Both the position numbers and the translations under genes were made by a program. The notes under the pieces are model-generated. The model did no database searches and was not told where the DNA came from. It worked only from the letters and a program-made list of their open reading frames with translations. From Pseudaquabacterium terrae (GTDB lineage Bacteria > Pseudomonadota > Gammaproteobacteria > Burkholderiales > Burkholderiaceae_C), in the NCBI RefSeq assembly GCF_013266755.1, contig NZ_JABRWJ010000001.1:124001-188000 (forward strand): 64,000 nt of DNA, written 5' to 3'. Shown here in pieces: positions 1 to 8,222 of the stretch (the first letter of the stretch is position 1; every line of letters begins with the position of its first letter).

Positions 1-371
1 TGCCCCTGCCCCGGCCCAGCGCCGACACCCGCGTGCTGATCGCGGCGGCCGTGCGCGCGCTGCGCAGCATCCATCGCCCCGGCTTCAACTACGTCAAGGC
101 GGGCGTGATGCTGGTCGACCTGCAGCCGGAGGGCCAGCCGGACGCGACGCCGGATCTGTTCGGCTTCGATCCGCCGACCGACGCACCGCAGCGCAGCGCC
201 GAGAAGCTGATGACCGCGCTCGATGCGCTGAACCAGCGCTTCGGGCGCGATGCCGTCACCGTCGCCAGCGCGGCACGCCACGGCGGACCCAGCGCGCACG
301 CCTCGCGGCAGGAGCGGCGCTCGCCGCGCTACACGACGCGGCTCGACGAGATCGCCACGGCGCGCGCGTAG
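1..371 (+). CDS. umuC: UmuC-type Y-family DNA polymerase, C-terminal end (partial)
   Basis: This is the 3' end of a gene that begins upstream of the window; the reading frame is open from base 3 to the TAG at 369-371. The visible 122 or so residues match the C-terminal tail of error-prone polymerase V catalytic subunits (the DUF4113 region): a RPGFNYVKAGVML segment, then LMTALDALNQRFG, then the terminal RQERRSPRYTTRLDE block. The family carries out SOS-induced translesion synthesis with UmuD'. The catalytic palm is outside the window, so activity cannot be judged, and an adjacent umuD would lie upstream and is not visible. Downstream is an unrelated thioredoxin-type gene after a 51-base gap. 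Confidence 0.85.
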   Translation, partial: PLPRPSADTRVLIAAAVRALRSIHRPGFNYVKAGVMLVDLQPEGQPDATPDLFGFDPPTDAPQRSAEKLMTALDALNQRFGRDAVTVASAARHGGPSAHASRQERRSPRYTTRLDEIATARA

Positions 372-422
372 CCCTGCCACTACGATCGGCTCTCGAAACG
401 TTGACCCCGGACCAGAAAGACG

Positions 423-1469
423 ATGCACATCACCCGACGACTGCTCGCACGGCTGCATGCCTGCCTCGCCCTGCTCGCCCTGGCATCGCTGCTGCTCGCC
501 GCCGGCCCGGCAGCGGCGCAGTTCACGCCGTCACCGCATGCCATCGACATCCCGCGCTGGTTCTCCAACAGCCTGCTCGACTTCAAGGACGAGATCCCGG
601 AGGCGGCCCGCGAGGGCAAGCGCGTGCTGGTCTACTTCGGCCAGGACGGCTGCCCTTACTGCAAGGCGCTGATGAAGGCCAGCTTCGGGCCCGGTGCGAT
701 CACCGACAAGACGCGCAAGCACTTCGTCGCCATCGCGATCAACATCTGGGGCGATGCCGACGTCACCTGGATCGACGGCACGAAGACCACCGAGAAGGCG
801 CTGGCGCGGATGCTCAAAGTGCAGTTCACGCCCACGCTGCTGTTCTTCGAGACCGACGGCAAGCTGGTGCTGCGCCTGAACGGCTACCTGCCGCCCGAGC
901 GCTTCACGCACGTGCTGGACTACGTGATCCAGCGCCGCGACCGCGAGCAATCGCTGGCCGAGTACCTCAGCGCCCAGATGAAGGAGCCCGAGATCGCCGT
1001 CGACGGCCCGCGCCCCTACCTGATGCGCAACCCCGCCAACCTGGCGCGCGCCGGCCGCGGCCGGCCGCTGGCGGTGCTGTTCGAGTCCCCGTCGTGCAAG
1101 GCCTGCGCCGAGATGCACGCCGAGGCCTTCGCGCGCCCGTCGCTGCGCAGCCTGCTCGGCGGCTTCGACGTGGCGCGGTTGCTGCCCGGCGCGCCCGCCA
1201 CGCTCATCACGCCCGACGGCCGCCGCACCGAGACGCGCAGCTGGGCCCGCGACCTGAACATCATGCTGTACCCGACGGTGGTCTTCTTCGACGCGCAGGG
1301 CCGCGAGGCCTTCCGCTTCGATGGCCACATGCGGCCGTTCCACATCGAGAGTGCGTTCGACTACGTCGCCAGCGGCGCGCACGCCCGCGAGCCGCAGTTC
1401 CAGCGCTTCGTGCAGGCGCGTGCCGAGAAGCTGCGCGAGCAAGGCAAGGCCGTGGATCTGTGGCGTTAG
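423..1469 (+). CDS. Periplasmic protein with two thioredoxin-like domains
   Basis: A 348-residue protein with an N-terminal signal peptide (basic start MHITRR, hydrophobic stretch about 12-28, likely cleavage after AAA near residue 32). The first thioredoxin fold has a CPYC motif (Cys77/Cys80) and a downstream FTPT cis-proline loop near residue 137. The second has a CKAC motif (Cys225/Cys228) and a YPTV cis-proline loop. Tandem thioredoxin folds with CxxC motifs occur in SoxW-like and DsbD-C-like thiol oxidoreductases; here they would act on periplasmic disulfides. The substrate is unknown, since no sox or cytochrome c biogenesis gene is adjacent. The start is the ATG that gives the signal peptide, with an AGAAAG sequence just upstream. 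Confidence 0.8.
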   Translation: MHITRRLLARLHACLALLALASLLLAAGPAAAQFTPSPHAIDIPRWFSNSLLDFKDEIPEAAREGKRVLVYFGQDGCPYCKALMKASFGPGAITDKTRKHFVAIAINIWGDADVTWIDGTKTTEKALARMLKVQFTPTLLFFETDGKLVLRLNGYLPPERFTHVLDYVIQRRDREQSLAEYLSAQMKEPEIAVDGPRPYLMRNPANLARAGRGRPLAVLFESPSCKACAEMHAEAFARPSLRSLLGGFDVARLLPGAPATLITPDGRRTETRSWARDLNIMLYPTVVFFDAQGREAFRFDGHMRPFHIESAFDYVASGAHAREPQFQRFVQARAEKLREQGKAVDLWR

Positions 1470-1501
1470 CAGGTTCCTGACGAGGCCGCTGCCGGGCCCG
1501 G

Positions 1502-2911
1502 TCACTCCGGCCACTGCACCCGCGCGTCGAGCCCCTGCACCGCCCCGTCGGCGGCGACACGATTGACGAGCTCGATGCGTGCCTGCATCGACTGCGCAAT
1601 CTCCAGGCAGATCGACAGCCCGAGTCCGCTGCCGCCAATGCCGTGCGCGGCCGCAAACGGTTGGAACAGCCACGCGCGCATGTCCTCGCTGATGCCCGGG
1701 CCGCTGTCCCAGACGGTCAGCTCGGCGCCCTGCGCTGCGTCGTGGCGCAATCGGATGCCCAGCGCACCGCCGGCCGGGGTGTGGCGGATCGCATTGCTCA
1801 GCAGGTTGCGCACCAGCTCGCCGGCCATCCAGCCGTTGCCGCGCACGATCACCGCGCTGCCGGTGTCGAGCGAACAGTCGATGTGCTTGGCGGCCAGCAG
1901 CGGCGACATCTCGATCACCGCTTCCTGCGCGATCTGATTCATGTCCAGCGGCTGCGCCTGCTCGGCACTGCGCATCGTTTCCAGCCGCACCTTGTTGAGC
2001 AACTGATTGGCCAGGTGCGTCGTGCGGTCGACGGTGCGCAGCATCTCCGGCAGCACCACCTCCACCGGCGCATCACCGCCCATGGCGGACTGCAATTGCG
2101 TCTTCAATACCGTCATCGGCGTGCGCAATTGGTGCGACGCGTCGGCGATCAATCGCTGCTGCTGCAGCAGCATCTGGCGCTGGCGCAGGAACAGCGCATT
2201 CATCTCGTCGATCACCGGCTCCAGCTCCTCCGGCCCATGCGTCGTCAGCGCGCTGGTGGCTTCCGCGCTGCGCTGCTTCAGCTCGTTGCCCAGCGCGGCC
2301 AGCGGCCGCAGCGCCTGGCGCACCACGGCCCAGATCGTCGCTGCGATCACCAGCATCAGCACCGCCTGGCGGACCAGCATGCTCTGCAGCAAGGTCGCGG
2401 CCGAGGCCTGGCGCGCCTCCAGCGTCTCGCCCACCAGCACCAGCGCCACGCCCTGCCCCTGCGAGGTCTCGATCGGCTGGTACAGCGCCGTCACCTGCAC
2501 CGGCTTGCCGTCGACATCGGCGCGAAAGCTCTGCCGCAGTTCGCGCGGCGCGCTCGCTGCCGTCGCGGGCGGCGGCGGCAGCTCGGCGTCCCCCGCGACA
2601 TGGCGGCCGTCGAAGCCGATCACGCGGTAGAAGACGCGGCTGCCGCCGGCGCCTTCGAGCGCCTCGATCATCGCCAGCGGCACGCTGACGCTCAGCACGT
2701 CGCGCTCGACGCGCAGCAGGTCGCCGATCTGCTGCGCGGTGGCCTGCAGCAGCCGGTCATGTGCGGCGGCGGTGGTGCGCAGCGTGCTGTCGTAGAGGCT
2801 CGCGACGTCGATCGCCATCAGCAGCGCGATCGGCCCCAGCGTGGCCGCCAGCAGGTAACGCTTGAGGTTGGCGGGGCGCTTCACCGCCTCACGCCGCCGC
2901 CTTCGGCGCAT
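1502..2911 (-). CDS. Sensor histidine kinase, TctE/QseC-like, with 2CSK_N-type sensor domain
   Basis: An inner-membrane kinase of up to 469 residues. TM1 lies near residues 18-38, followed by a periplasmic domain of the 2CSK_N kind, TM2 near 183-200, then the dimerisation/phosphoacceptor helix with DASHQLRTPM (His260 numbered from 2911). The ATPase domain has the N box LVRNLLSNAIRHTPAGG and the G box WDSGPGI. It overlaps the upstream response-regulator gene by 23 bases if the ATG at 2911 is used; a GTG at 2884, 5 bases past the regulator stop, is an alternative start, and neither has a strong ribosome-binding site. TctE-type kinases sense carboxylates or similar small anions. Here the partner genes across the divergent promoter encode a PhnD-type transporter, so the signal is probably its ligand (inference). 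Confidence 0.9.
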   Translation of the reverse strand: MRRRRRREAVKRPANLKRYLLAATLGPIALLMAIDVASLYDSTLRTTAAAHDRLLQATAQQIGDLLRVERDVLSVSVPLAMIEALEGAGGSRVFYRVIGFDGRHVAGDAELPPPPATAASAPRELRQSFRADVDGKPVQVTALYQPIETSQGQGVALVLVGETLEARQASAATLLQSMLVRQAVLMLVIAATIWAVVRQALRPLAALGNELKQRSAEATSALTTHGPEELEPVIDEMNALFLRQRQMLLQQQRLIADASHQLRTPMTVLKTQLQSAMGGDAPVEVVLPEMLRTVDRTTHLANQLLNKVRLETMRSAEQAQPLDMNQIAQEAVIEMSPLLAAKHIDCSLDTGSAVIVRGNGWMAGELVRNLLSNAIRHTPAGGALGIRLRHDAAQGAELTVWDSGPGISEDMRAWLFQPFAAAHGIGGSGLGLSICLEIAQSMQARIELVNRVAADGAVQGLDARVQWPE

Positions 2912-3563
2912 CGCACAGCAGGTAGCCGACGCCGCGCAAGGTCATGATCTCGACGCCGGTGCCGGCGAGCTTGCGGCGCAGGCGGTGCACGATGACTTCC
3001 AGCGCATCGGGCTGCACGGTCTCGCCGGCGGCGAAGACCAGCGCGAACAACCGGTCGCGCGTGACACCGTGGCCGGGCCGCGCGATCAGCGCCTTCAAAA
3101 GGGCGCTCTCGCGCGGCGACAGATCCAGCGGCTTGGTCTCGTGCAGGAAGATGCCGGCGCGCTTGTCATAGCGCAGCGCGCCGCAGGCCAGTTCGTCGCT
3201 GCTGCCGCCGCGGCGCACCAGCGCGCGCAGGCGCGCCTCGAGCTCGTCGAGGTCGAAGGGCTTGGCCAGGTAGTCGTCGGCGCCGGCATTCAGCCCGACG
3301 ATGCGGTCACCCACGGCGCCGCGCGCGGTGAGCACCAGCACCGGCGTCCAGTCCTCGTGGTTGCGCAGGCGCTGCAGCACGCGCAGGCCGTCGATGCCGG
3401 GGATCGACAGGTCGAGCAGGATGGCGTCGAAATCGTGGTGCCGCGTCAGGTTCAGCGCCTCGACACCATCGATGCAGACGACCACCTCGAAGCCGCGGCG
3501 AAAGAGCGCGCGCGTCAGCGCGCCGGAGAGGTCGAGGTCGTCCTCGACGAGCAGGATCTTCAT
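2889..3563 (-). CDS. OmpR/PhoB-family response regulator (TctD-like)
   Basis: A 224-residue DNA-binding response regulator. The receiver domain occupies about 1-115, with the acidic pocket VEDD at 7-9, phosphoacceptor Asp51 in LLDLSIPG and conserved Lys101 in LAKPF. A winged-helix domain with LSPRESALLKAL and the terminal VGYLL follows. It is transcribed with, and overlaps, the histidine kinase gene. Divergently, 163 bases away, starts the PhnD-type transporter operon, and the gap carries four hexamers spaced 11 bp. That is the architecture expected for OmpR/PhoB-family dimers, which bind direct repeats one helical turn apart. I infer that this protein is the regulator of that promoter and of the second array near 8121-8159. 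Confidence 0.92.
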   Translation of the reverse strand: MKILLVEDDLDLSGALTRALFRRGFEVVVCIDGVEALNLTRHHDFDAILLDLSIPGIDGLRVLQRLRNHEDWTPVLVLTARGAVGDRIVGLNAGADDYLAKPFDLDELEARLRALVRRGGSSDELACGALRYDKRAGIFLHETKPLDLSPRESALLKALIARPGHGVTRDRLFALVFAAGETVQPDALEVIVHRLRRKLAGTGVEIMTLRGVGYLLCDAPKAAA

Positions 3564-3621
3564 GCCCGCAAGCGTGCGCCAAAGCGACGCGCCGGCTCGC
3601 CAGGGAAAGCCCGATGCAAAT

Positions 3622-3665
3622 CGAAAGGCAGCCGAAAGCCTGTGGCAATGGTCTCGAAAGAACCC
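3622..3665 (+). promoter_or_regulatory. Four 11-bp-phased CGAAAG-like hexamers upstream of the PhnD operon
   Basis: Hexamers begin at 3622 (CGAAAG), 3633 (CGAAAG), 3644 (GGCAAT, degenerate) and 3655 (CGAAAG), each exactly 11 bases apart. A plausible -10 element, TAGAGT, lies at 3691-3696, and the array ends just before the expected -35 position. This is the layout of a class II activator-dependent promoter bound by an OmpR/PhoB-type regulator. The first hexamer is 105 bases before the phnD-like ATG. An array of the same phase and position occurs at 8121-8164. Confidence 0.65.
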
Positions 3666-3726
3666 GCCCCACGGACCGGGCCGCGCTCCCTAGAGTGCAG
3701 CCATCCCGAACCGCAGGAGACAACGC

Positions 3727-4716
3727 ATGATCCGCACCCTCGCCGCCGCCGCGCTCTGCGCTGCAGCCCTCATCGCCCCGGCCCATGCGCAGGATGTCTG
3801 CGCCAACCGCGGCGACCTCGACGCGCAGTACTGCGATCTGAACAAGGACCTGACCGCCGACCCGCCCGCCGAAGCCGCGCGGCTGAAGGTGCCGAACACG
3901 CTGGTCTTCACCTACACGCCGGTCGAGGACCCGGCCGTCTACGAGAAGGCCTTCAAGCCCTTCACCGATCACCTGGCGCAATGCACCGGCAAGCGGGTGC
4001 TGTACTACCAGGTGCAGTCGAATGCGGCCGAGATCGAGGCGATGCGCGCGGGCCGGTTGCACGTCGCCGGCTTCTCGACCGGGCCGACGGCTTTCGCAGT
4101 CAACATCGCCGGCGCGGTGCCCTTCGCCGTCAAGGGTTATGCCGACCGCTACCAGGGCTACCAGCTGCTGCTGATCGTGCGCAAGGACAGCCCGTTCCAG
4201 AAGCCGGCGGACCTGAAGGGCAAGAAGCTCGCGCACACCTCGCCGTCGTCGAACTCGGGGCACATGGCGCCGCTGGCGCTGTTCCCGAAACAGGGGCTGG
4301 TGCCGGAGAAGGACTACCGCATCGTCTTCTCGGGCAAGCACGACCAGTCGGTGATGGGCGTGATGAGCGGCGACTACGACGCCGCTGCGGTGGCCTCCGA
4401 TGTCTTCGAGCGCATGGCGCGCCGCGGCGAGGTGAAGGAAGACGACTTCCGCATCCTCTACCGCAGCGAGAAGTTCCCGACCTCGTCCTTCGCCTATGCG
4501 CACGACCTCGAGCCCAGCTTCCGCGACAAGATGCTGAAGTGCTTCTACGACTACCGCTTCACGCCGGAGATGCAGAAGGCCTTCGACGGCGCCGACCGCT
4601 TCACGCCCATCACCTACCAGAAGGATTTCGCGATCGTGCGCCACGTCGCCGAAGCGGCGGGCGAGAAGTTCAACCGCGCGGCCTATGAACGCGAAGCCGC
4701 CAAGGCCAAGAAGTGA
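3727..4716 (+). CDS. phnD: PhnD-family ABC transporter substrate-binding protein 1
   Basis: A 329-residue periplasmic binding protein with a classic signal peptide (hydrophobic 4-16, cleavage after AHA at about residue 21). It shows the type 2 periplasmic-binding fold features of the PhnD/PtxB/AioX family: [16 protein letters not shown], then [15 protein letters not shown], then the SNSGH loop that caps an oxyanion, then [28 protein letters not shown] ribosome-binding site precedes the ATG. It is the first gene of an operon with an ATPase and two permeases. Family ligands are phosphonate, phosphite, phosphate or arsenite. None of the phosphonate catabolic genes (phnF-P, phnWX) is present, so the ligand is undetermined. 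Confidence 0.85.
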   Translation: MIRTLAAAALCAAALIAPAHAQDVCANRGDLDAQYCDLNKDLTADPPAEAARLKVPNTLVFTYTPVEDPAVYEKAFKPFTDHLAQCTGKRVLYYQVQSNAAEIEAMRAGRLHVAGFSTGPTAFAVNIAGAVPFAVKGYADRYQGYQLLLIVRKDSPFQKPADLKGKKLAHTSPSSNSGHMAPLALFPKQGLVPEKDYRIVFSGKHDQSVMGVMSGDYDAAAVASDVFERMARRGEVKEDDFRILYRSEKFPTSSFAYAHDLEPSFRDKMLKCFYDYRFTPEMQKAFDGADRFTPITYQKDFAIVRHVAEAAGEKFNRAAYEREAAKAKK

Positions 4717-4723
4717 GCCAAGC

Positions 4724-5491
4724 ATGCATGCACTCGACATCCGCGGCCTGAGCAAGGCCTACACGCCGGGCAAGCCGGTGCTCAAGGGCATCGACCTGCA
4801 TATACAAGGCGCCGGGCTGACGGCGATCATCGGCCCCTCGGGCACCGGCAAGTCGACGCTCCTGCGTTGCATCAACCGGCTCGTCGACCCGAGCGCGGGC
4901 TCGATCTGCCTGCACTCGCGCGGCGAGCGCATCGAGTTGAGCGCGCTCAGTGGCCGCGCGCTGCGCCACAGCCGTCGCCGCATCGGCATGGTGTTCCAGG
5001 AATACAACCTGGTCGAGCGGCTGACGGTGATGGAGAACCTGCTGACCGGGCGGCTCGGCTACGTCGGCGCGTGGAATGCGTGGCGGCGGCACTTTCCGCA
5101 CGAGGACATTGCGCGTGCGTTCGCGCTGCTGGAGACGGTGGGGCTGGCGGGCTTCGCGAACCAGCGCGCCGATGCGCTCTCGGGCGGCCAGCGCCAGCGC
5201 GTGGGCATTGCACGCGCCTTGATGCAGCAGCCCGACGTGCTGCTGGCCGACGAGCCGACCTCGTCGCTCGACCCGAAGACGTCGGTCGAGATCATGACGC
5301 TGCTGCGCGACTTGGGGCGTGCGCAGCACGTGCCGGTGATCGTCAACATCCACGACGTCGAACTGGCGCGGCGTTTTGCCGACCGCATCGTCGGCATGTC
5401 CGGCGGCGGCATCGTCTACGACGGTGATCCGGCCGGCCTGACCGATGCGCTGCTGCAGACGATCTACGGTGGTGAGTCATGGTTGCAGTGA
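4724..5491 (+). CDS. phnC: PhnC-like ABC transporter ATP-binding protein
   Basis: A cytoplasmic ATPase of about 255 residues that drives import by the adjacent permeases. Walker A is [11 protein letters not shown], the Q loop is [11 protein letters not shown], the ABC signature is [15 protein letters not shown], Walker B with the catalytic Glu is [11 protein letters not shown], and the switch His is in [10 protein letters not shown]. These are typical of the PhnC subfamily. I chose the ATG at 4724, 7 bases after the binding-protein stop; an in-frame ATG at 4685 would start inside the preceding gene. The 3' end overlaps the first permease by 13 bases, which indicates translational coupling. 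Confidence 0.88.
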   Translation: MHALDIRGLSKAYTPGKPVLKGIDLHIQGAGLTAIIGPSGTGKSTLLRCINRLVDPSAGSICLHSRGERIELSALSGRALRHSRRRIGMVFQEYNLVERLTVMENLLTGRLGYVGAWNAWRRHFPHEDIARAFALLETVGLAGFANQRADALSGGQRQRVGIARALMQQPDVLLADEPTSSLDPKTSVEIMTLLRDLGRAQHVPVIVNIHDVELARRFADRIVGMSGGGIVYDGDPAGLTDALLQTIYGGESWLQ

Positions 5492-6267
5492 GTGCGCCGT
5501 CGACTCCCTTTCGGGCCAGCGCCGCAAGCCGCGCGGCGCTGCTCGGCGTCGCGCTCTATGCGCTGTATGCGCTGAGCCGGCTCGAGGTCTCGTGGCCGCG
5601 ATTCCTGACCGGCCTCGACCAGGGCGCACGGCTGCTCGGCAAGATGTTCCCGCCCGATCTGCGCAAGGGCGACATCCTGTTCTCGGGCATGGTCGAGAGC
5701 CTGCAGATTGCCGTGCTGGCCTCGCTGCTCGGCATCCTGATCAGCCTGCCGCTGGGCCTGCTGGGCGCGCGCAACCTGATGCCCGCGGGCGTCAGCTGGA
5801 CGGCGCGCGGCGTCGTCGCGCTGTGCCGCTCGCTGCATCCGGTGATCGTCGCGATCCTGTTCGTCAAGGCGGTCGGCTTCGGCGCGCTGGCCGGCGTGCT
5901 GGCGCTCACCGTCGGCTCGATCGGCTTCATCGGCAAGCTCTTCGCAGAGGCGATCGAGGAGATCTCGCCCAAGCAGGTGGAAGCGGTGCGCGCCACCGGC
6001 GCGTCGTTCGCCAACGTCGTGCTGTTCGGCGTGCTGCCGCAGGTGCTGTCGCGCTTCGTCGGCTTCGCCACCTACCAACTCGATTCGAACCTGCGCAATT
6101 CGACGATGGTCGGCATCGTCGGCGCCGGTGGCATCGGCGGCGCGCTGTTCGCGGCCTTCCAGCGTTTCGACTACGGCTTCGTGTTCACGATCCTCGCGAC
6201 CATCGTCGCGCTGATCCTGTGCGCGGAGCTGCTGACCCAACAGGTGAAAAAGGTGTTCCATGTCTGA
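5479..6267 (+). CDS. phnE: PhnE-like ABC transporter permease 1
   Basis: A 262-residue inner-membrane permease with a first TM helix near residues 18-34 and a membrane core containing about five further helices. It carries the permease coupling segment that contacts the ATPase, around [25 protein letters not shown], as in PhnE. The glycine-rich [14 protein letters not shown] motif near the end is also characteristic of PhnE/MetI-like permeases. The start overlaps the ATPase gene and the stop overlaps the second permease by 8 bases. The two permease genes presumably form a heterodimer rather than the PhnE homodimer of E. coli. Confidence 0.88.
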   Translation: MVAVSAPSTPFRASAASRAALLGVALYALYALSRLEVSWPRFLTGLDQGARLLGKMFPPDLRKGDILFSGMVESLQIAVLASLLGILISLPLGLLGARNLMPAGVSWTARGVVALCRSLHPVIVAILFVKAVGFGALAGVLALTVGSIGFIGKLFAEAIEEISPKQVEAVRATGASFANVVLFGVLPQVLSRFVGFATYQLDSNLRNSTMVGIVGAGGIGGALFAAFQRFDYGFVFTILATIVALILCAELLTQQVKKVFHV

Positions 6268-7081
6268 AGCGGCCCTGCCGCCACACACGCTGGGCGCGCC
6301 GCAGTGGCAGCGGCACACGCCCGCGCAGCGCTGGCTGCGCTGGACGGTGTGGTTCGTGATCGTGCTCGCCGCGGCGCTGTCGCTGCGCCACATCGAGATC
6401 GTTCCGGAGTTCCTGGCCGATGCGCCGGCGCAGATGGGCGACCTGGTGCAGCGCATGTGGCCGCCCGACTGGCGCCACTACCCGAAAGGCATCCACGATG
6501 CGCTGGTCGAGACGCTGCACATCGCGACGCTCGGCACGCTGCTGTCGCTGCTGCTGGCGGTGCCGTTCGGCCTGATGGTGGCACCGAACCTGACGCGCCA
6601 CCGCGGGCTGAACTTCTTTGCACGGCTGGTGCTGGTGTCCTCGCGCTCGGTCAATTCGCTGGTCTGGGCGTTGCTCTTCGTCGCGGTCTTCGGGCCCGGC
6701 GCGCTGGCCGGTGCGCTGGCGATCGGCTTTCGCTCAATCGGCTTCGTCGGCAAGCTGCTCGGCGAGGCGATCGAGCAATCACCACGCGGGCCGATCGAGG
6801 CGCTGGAAGCCGCCGGCGCCGGCTGGTGCGCGCGCATCGGCTACGGTTATTGGCCGCAATTGAAGCCGGCGTTCTGGTCGATCGTGTTATTGCGCTGGGA
6901 CATCAACGTGCGTGAATCGGCGGTGCTCGGTCTGGTCGGCGCCGGTGGCATCGGCATGGTGCTGGACACCGCGATGAACCTGTTTCAATGGGACCGCGTC
7001 GCCGCGGTGCTGCTGGCGATCTTCACGGTCGTGGTGATGGCCGAGGTGGTGGTGACGCAGGTGCGGCAGCGCGTGCTGTAA
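6260..7081 (+). CDS. phnE: PhnE-like ABC transporter permease 2
   Basis: A 273-residue paralogue of the preceding permease. After a hydrophilic N terminus come a TM helix near 30-48 and a MetI-like core with the coupling segment GKLLGEAIEQSPRGPIEALEAAGAG and the conserved VLGLVGAGGIGMVLDTAM block. It is the last gene of the phnD-phnC-phnE-phnE-like operon; a GC-rich hairpin follows its stop codon. Paired PhnE proteins are known in phosphite-type and phosphonate-type importers, so the duplication does not identify the substrate. Confidence 0.88.
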   Translation: MSEAALPPHTLGAPQWQRHTPAQRWLRWTVWFVIVLAAALSLRHIEIVPEFLADAPAQMGDLVQRMWPPDWRHYPKGIHDALVETLHIATLGTLLSLLLAVPFGLMVAPNLTRHRGLNFFARLVLVSSRSVNSLVWALLFVAVFGPGALAGALAIGFRSIGFVGKLLGEAIEQSPRGPIEALEAAGAGWCARIGYGYWPQLKPAFWSIVLLRWDINVRESAVLGLVGAGGIGMVLDTAMNLFQWDRVAAVLLAIFTVVVMAEVVVTQVRQRVL

Positions 7082-7096
7082 CACGTGCCGCTTGGA

Positions 7097-7133
7097 GCGG
7101 CCGGCGGAGGGAGAGGGTTACTTCGCCGGCCGC
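7097..7133. terminator. GC-rich hairpin between convergent genes
   Basis: Perfect 10-base arms (GCGGCCGGCG at 7097-7106 and its complement at 7124-7133) enclose a 17-base purine-rich loop. The structure spans the gap between the convergent phnE-like stop (7081) and the end of the opposite-strand binding-protein gene (7118), so its right arm lies inside that gene's last codons. No U-tract follows, so function as an intrinsic terminator is an inference from position. Confidence 0.4.
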
Positions 7134-8098
7134 GCCGCACTGTCATAGGCCTTGCGGTCGAAACGTTCGCCGACACCTTCGGCCACCTGGCGCACGATCG
7201 CCCAGTCGCGCTGGTAGCGCACCGGCACGAATCGATCGGCCTGCTGGAATTCACGCCGCATGTCGTCGGCGAAGCGGTAGTCGTAGAAGCATTTCAGCAG
7301 CTTGTCGCGCAATGCGGGCTCGAGGTCGTGCGCATAGGCCACCGCTTCGGTCGGAAACGGCGCGCTCTCATAGAGCACGCGCAATTCGGTGCCGCGCAAT
7401 TGGCCGCGGCGCTGCATGCGCTGCAGCACGTCGGACGCCACGGCGGCGGCGTCGTATTCGCCGCGCACGACGCCGAGGATCGAATGGTCGTGCTTGCCGG
7501 AGTAGACGATGCGGTAGTCGTCGCCGGGCACCAGCCCCTGCGCCGGGAACAGCGCGCGCGGCGCGAGATTGCCGGAATTGGAGGTTGGCGAGGTGTGCGC
7601 GACACGCTGGCCTTTCAAATCGCCCGGCTTCTGGAATGCGCTGTCCTTGCGCACGATCAGCATCAGCTTGTAGCCCTGCGCGCCTTGCGCATCACCCTTC
7701 ACGGCGAACGGCACGGCGCCGGCGATGTTGACGGCAAACGCCGTCGGCCCGGTCGAGAACCAGGCCACCTGCACGCGGCCGCTGCGCATCGCCTCGATCT
7801 GCGCGGCATTGCTCTGCACCGGGAAATAGACGACACGACGGCCGACGCATTGCGACAGGTGCGCGGTCAGCGGGCGCAGCAGGCGCTCGTACAGCGTGGG
7901 CTCCTCGATCGGCGTGTAGGTGAAGGCAATGGTGTGCGGCGCGCGCCAGCGCCGGCGATCGGCGGGCGGATCGGCCACCAGGTCGCGATCGGCATCGCAA
8001 TACGGCGCATCGAGGTCGCCGCGGTGGCGGCATTCGTCAGCGGCGAATGCGCCGGTGATTGCGCCGAGCAGCAGCCCCAACGTGACGAAGTGCCGCAC
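7118..8098 (-). CDS. PhnD-family substrate-binding protein 2
   Basis: A periplasmic binding protein of about 326 residues, closely related to the one at 3727-4716. The mature part begins ADECRHRGDLDAPYCD and shares [30 protein letters not shown], the TSPTSNSGN anion loop and [17 protein letters not shown] chose the GTG at 8098 because it places a hydrophobic signal peptide (VTLGLLLGAITGAFA) at the N terminus; reading further upstream would run through the divergent promoter. It has no ATPase or permease of its own, so it probably shares the transporter encoded at 4724-7081 or acts as a sensor component. The 8099-8222 gap holds a four-hexamer array 23-61 bases upstream of its start. Confidence 0.8.
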   Translation of the reverse strand: MRHFVTLGLLLGAITGAFAADECRHRGDLDAPYCDADRDLVADPPADRRRWRAPHTIAFTYTPIEEPTLYERLLRPLTAHLSQCVGRRVVYFPVQSNAAQIEAMRSGRVQVAWFSTGPTAFAVNIAGAVPFAVKGDAQGAQGYKLMLIVRKDSAFQKPGDLKGQRVAHTSPTSNSGNLAPRALFPAQGLVPGDDYRIVYSGKHDHSILGVVRGEYDAAAVASDVLQRMQRRGQLRGTELRVLYESAPFPTEAVAYAHDLEPALRDKLLKCFYDYRFADDMRREFQQADRFVPVRYQRDWAIVRQVAEGVGERFDRKAYDSAARPAK

Positions 8099-8120
8099 AC
8101 GCGCAAATCCCGAGTGCTTC

Positions 8121-8164
8121 TGAAATGAATCCGAAAGGTCTTCGACAGCCGGCTGCAAGCGCGG
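8121..8164 (+). promoter_or_regulatory. Second four-hexamer, 11-bp-phased array upstream of PhnD-like gene 3
   Basis: Hexamers begin at 8121 (TGAAAT), 8132 (CGAAAG), 8143 (CGACAG) and 8154 (TGCAAG), again exactly 11 bases apart and on the same strand as those at 3622-3665. The first hexamer is 102 bases from the ATG at 8223 (105 in the first array). A TACGCT -10-like element lies 70 bases after the array start (69 in the first array). The shared geometry argues for the same OmpR-family regulator at both promoters. The divergent binding-protein gene starting at 8098 may also be affected. Confidence 0.6.
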
Positions 8165-8222
8165 ACCAGACAGCACGGGCCTGGCTGGCCTACGCTGGGG
8201 CATCGGTGTGCAGGAGCAGGTC

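Noticed and set aside
2862-4688. Long open frame antisense to the response regulator and continuing across the phnD-like gene
   Set aside because: It is a high-GC shadow frame: rich in Arg/Ala/Gly with no domain, and it overlaps two clear genes. Similar shadows occur antisense to the chemoreceptor (9155-10807) and to the GGDEF gene (10800-12188).
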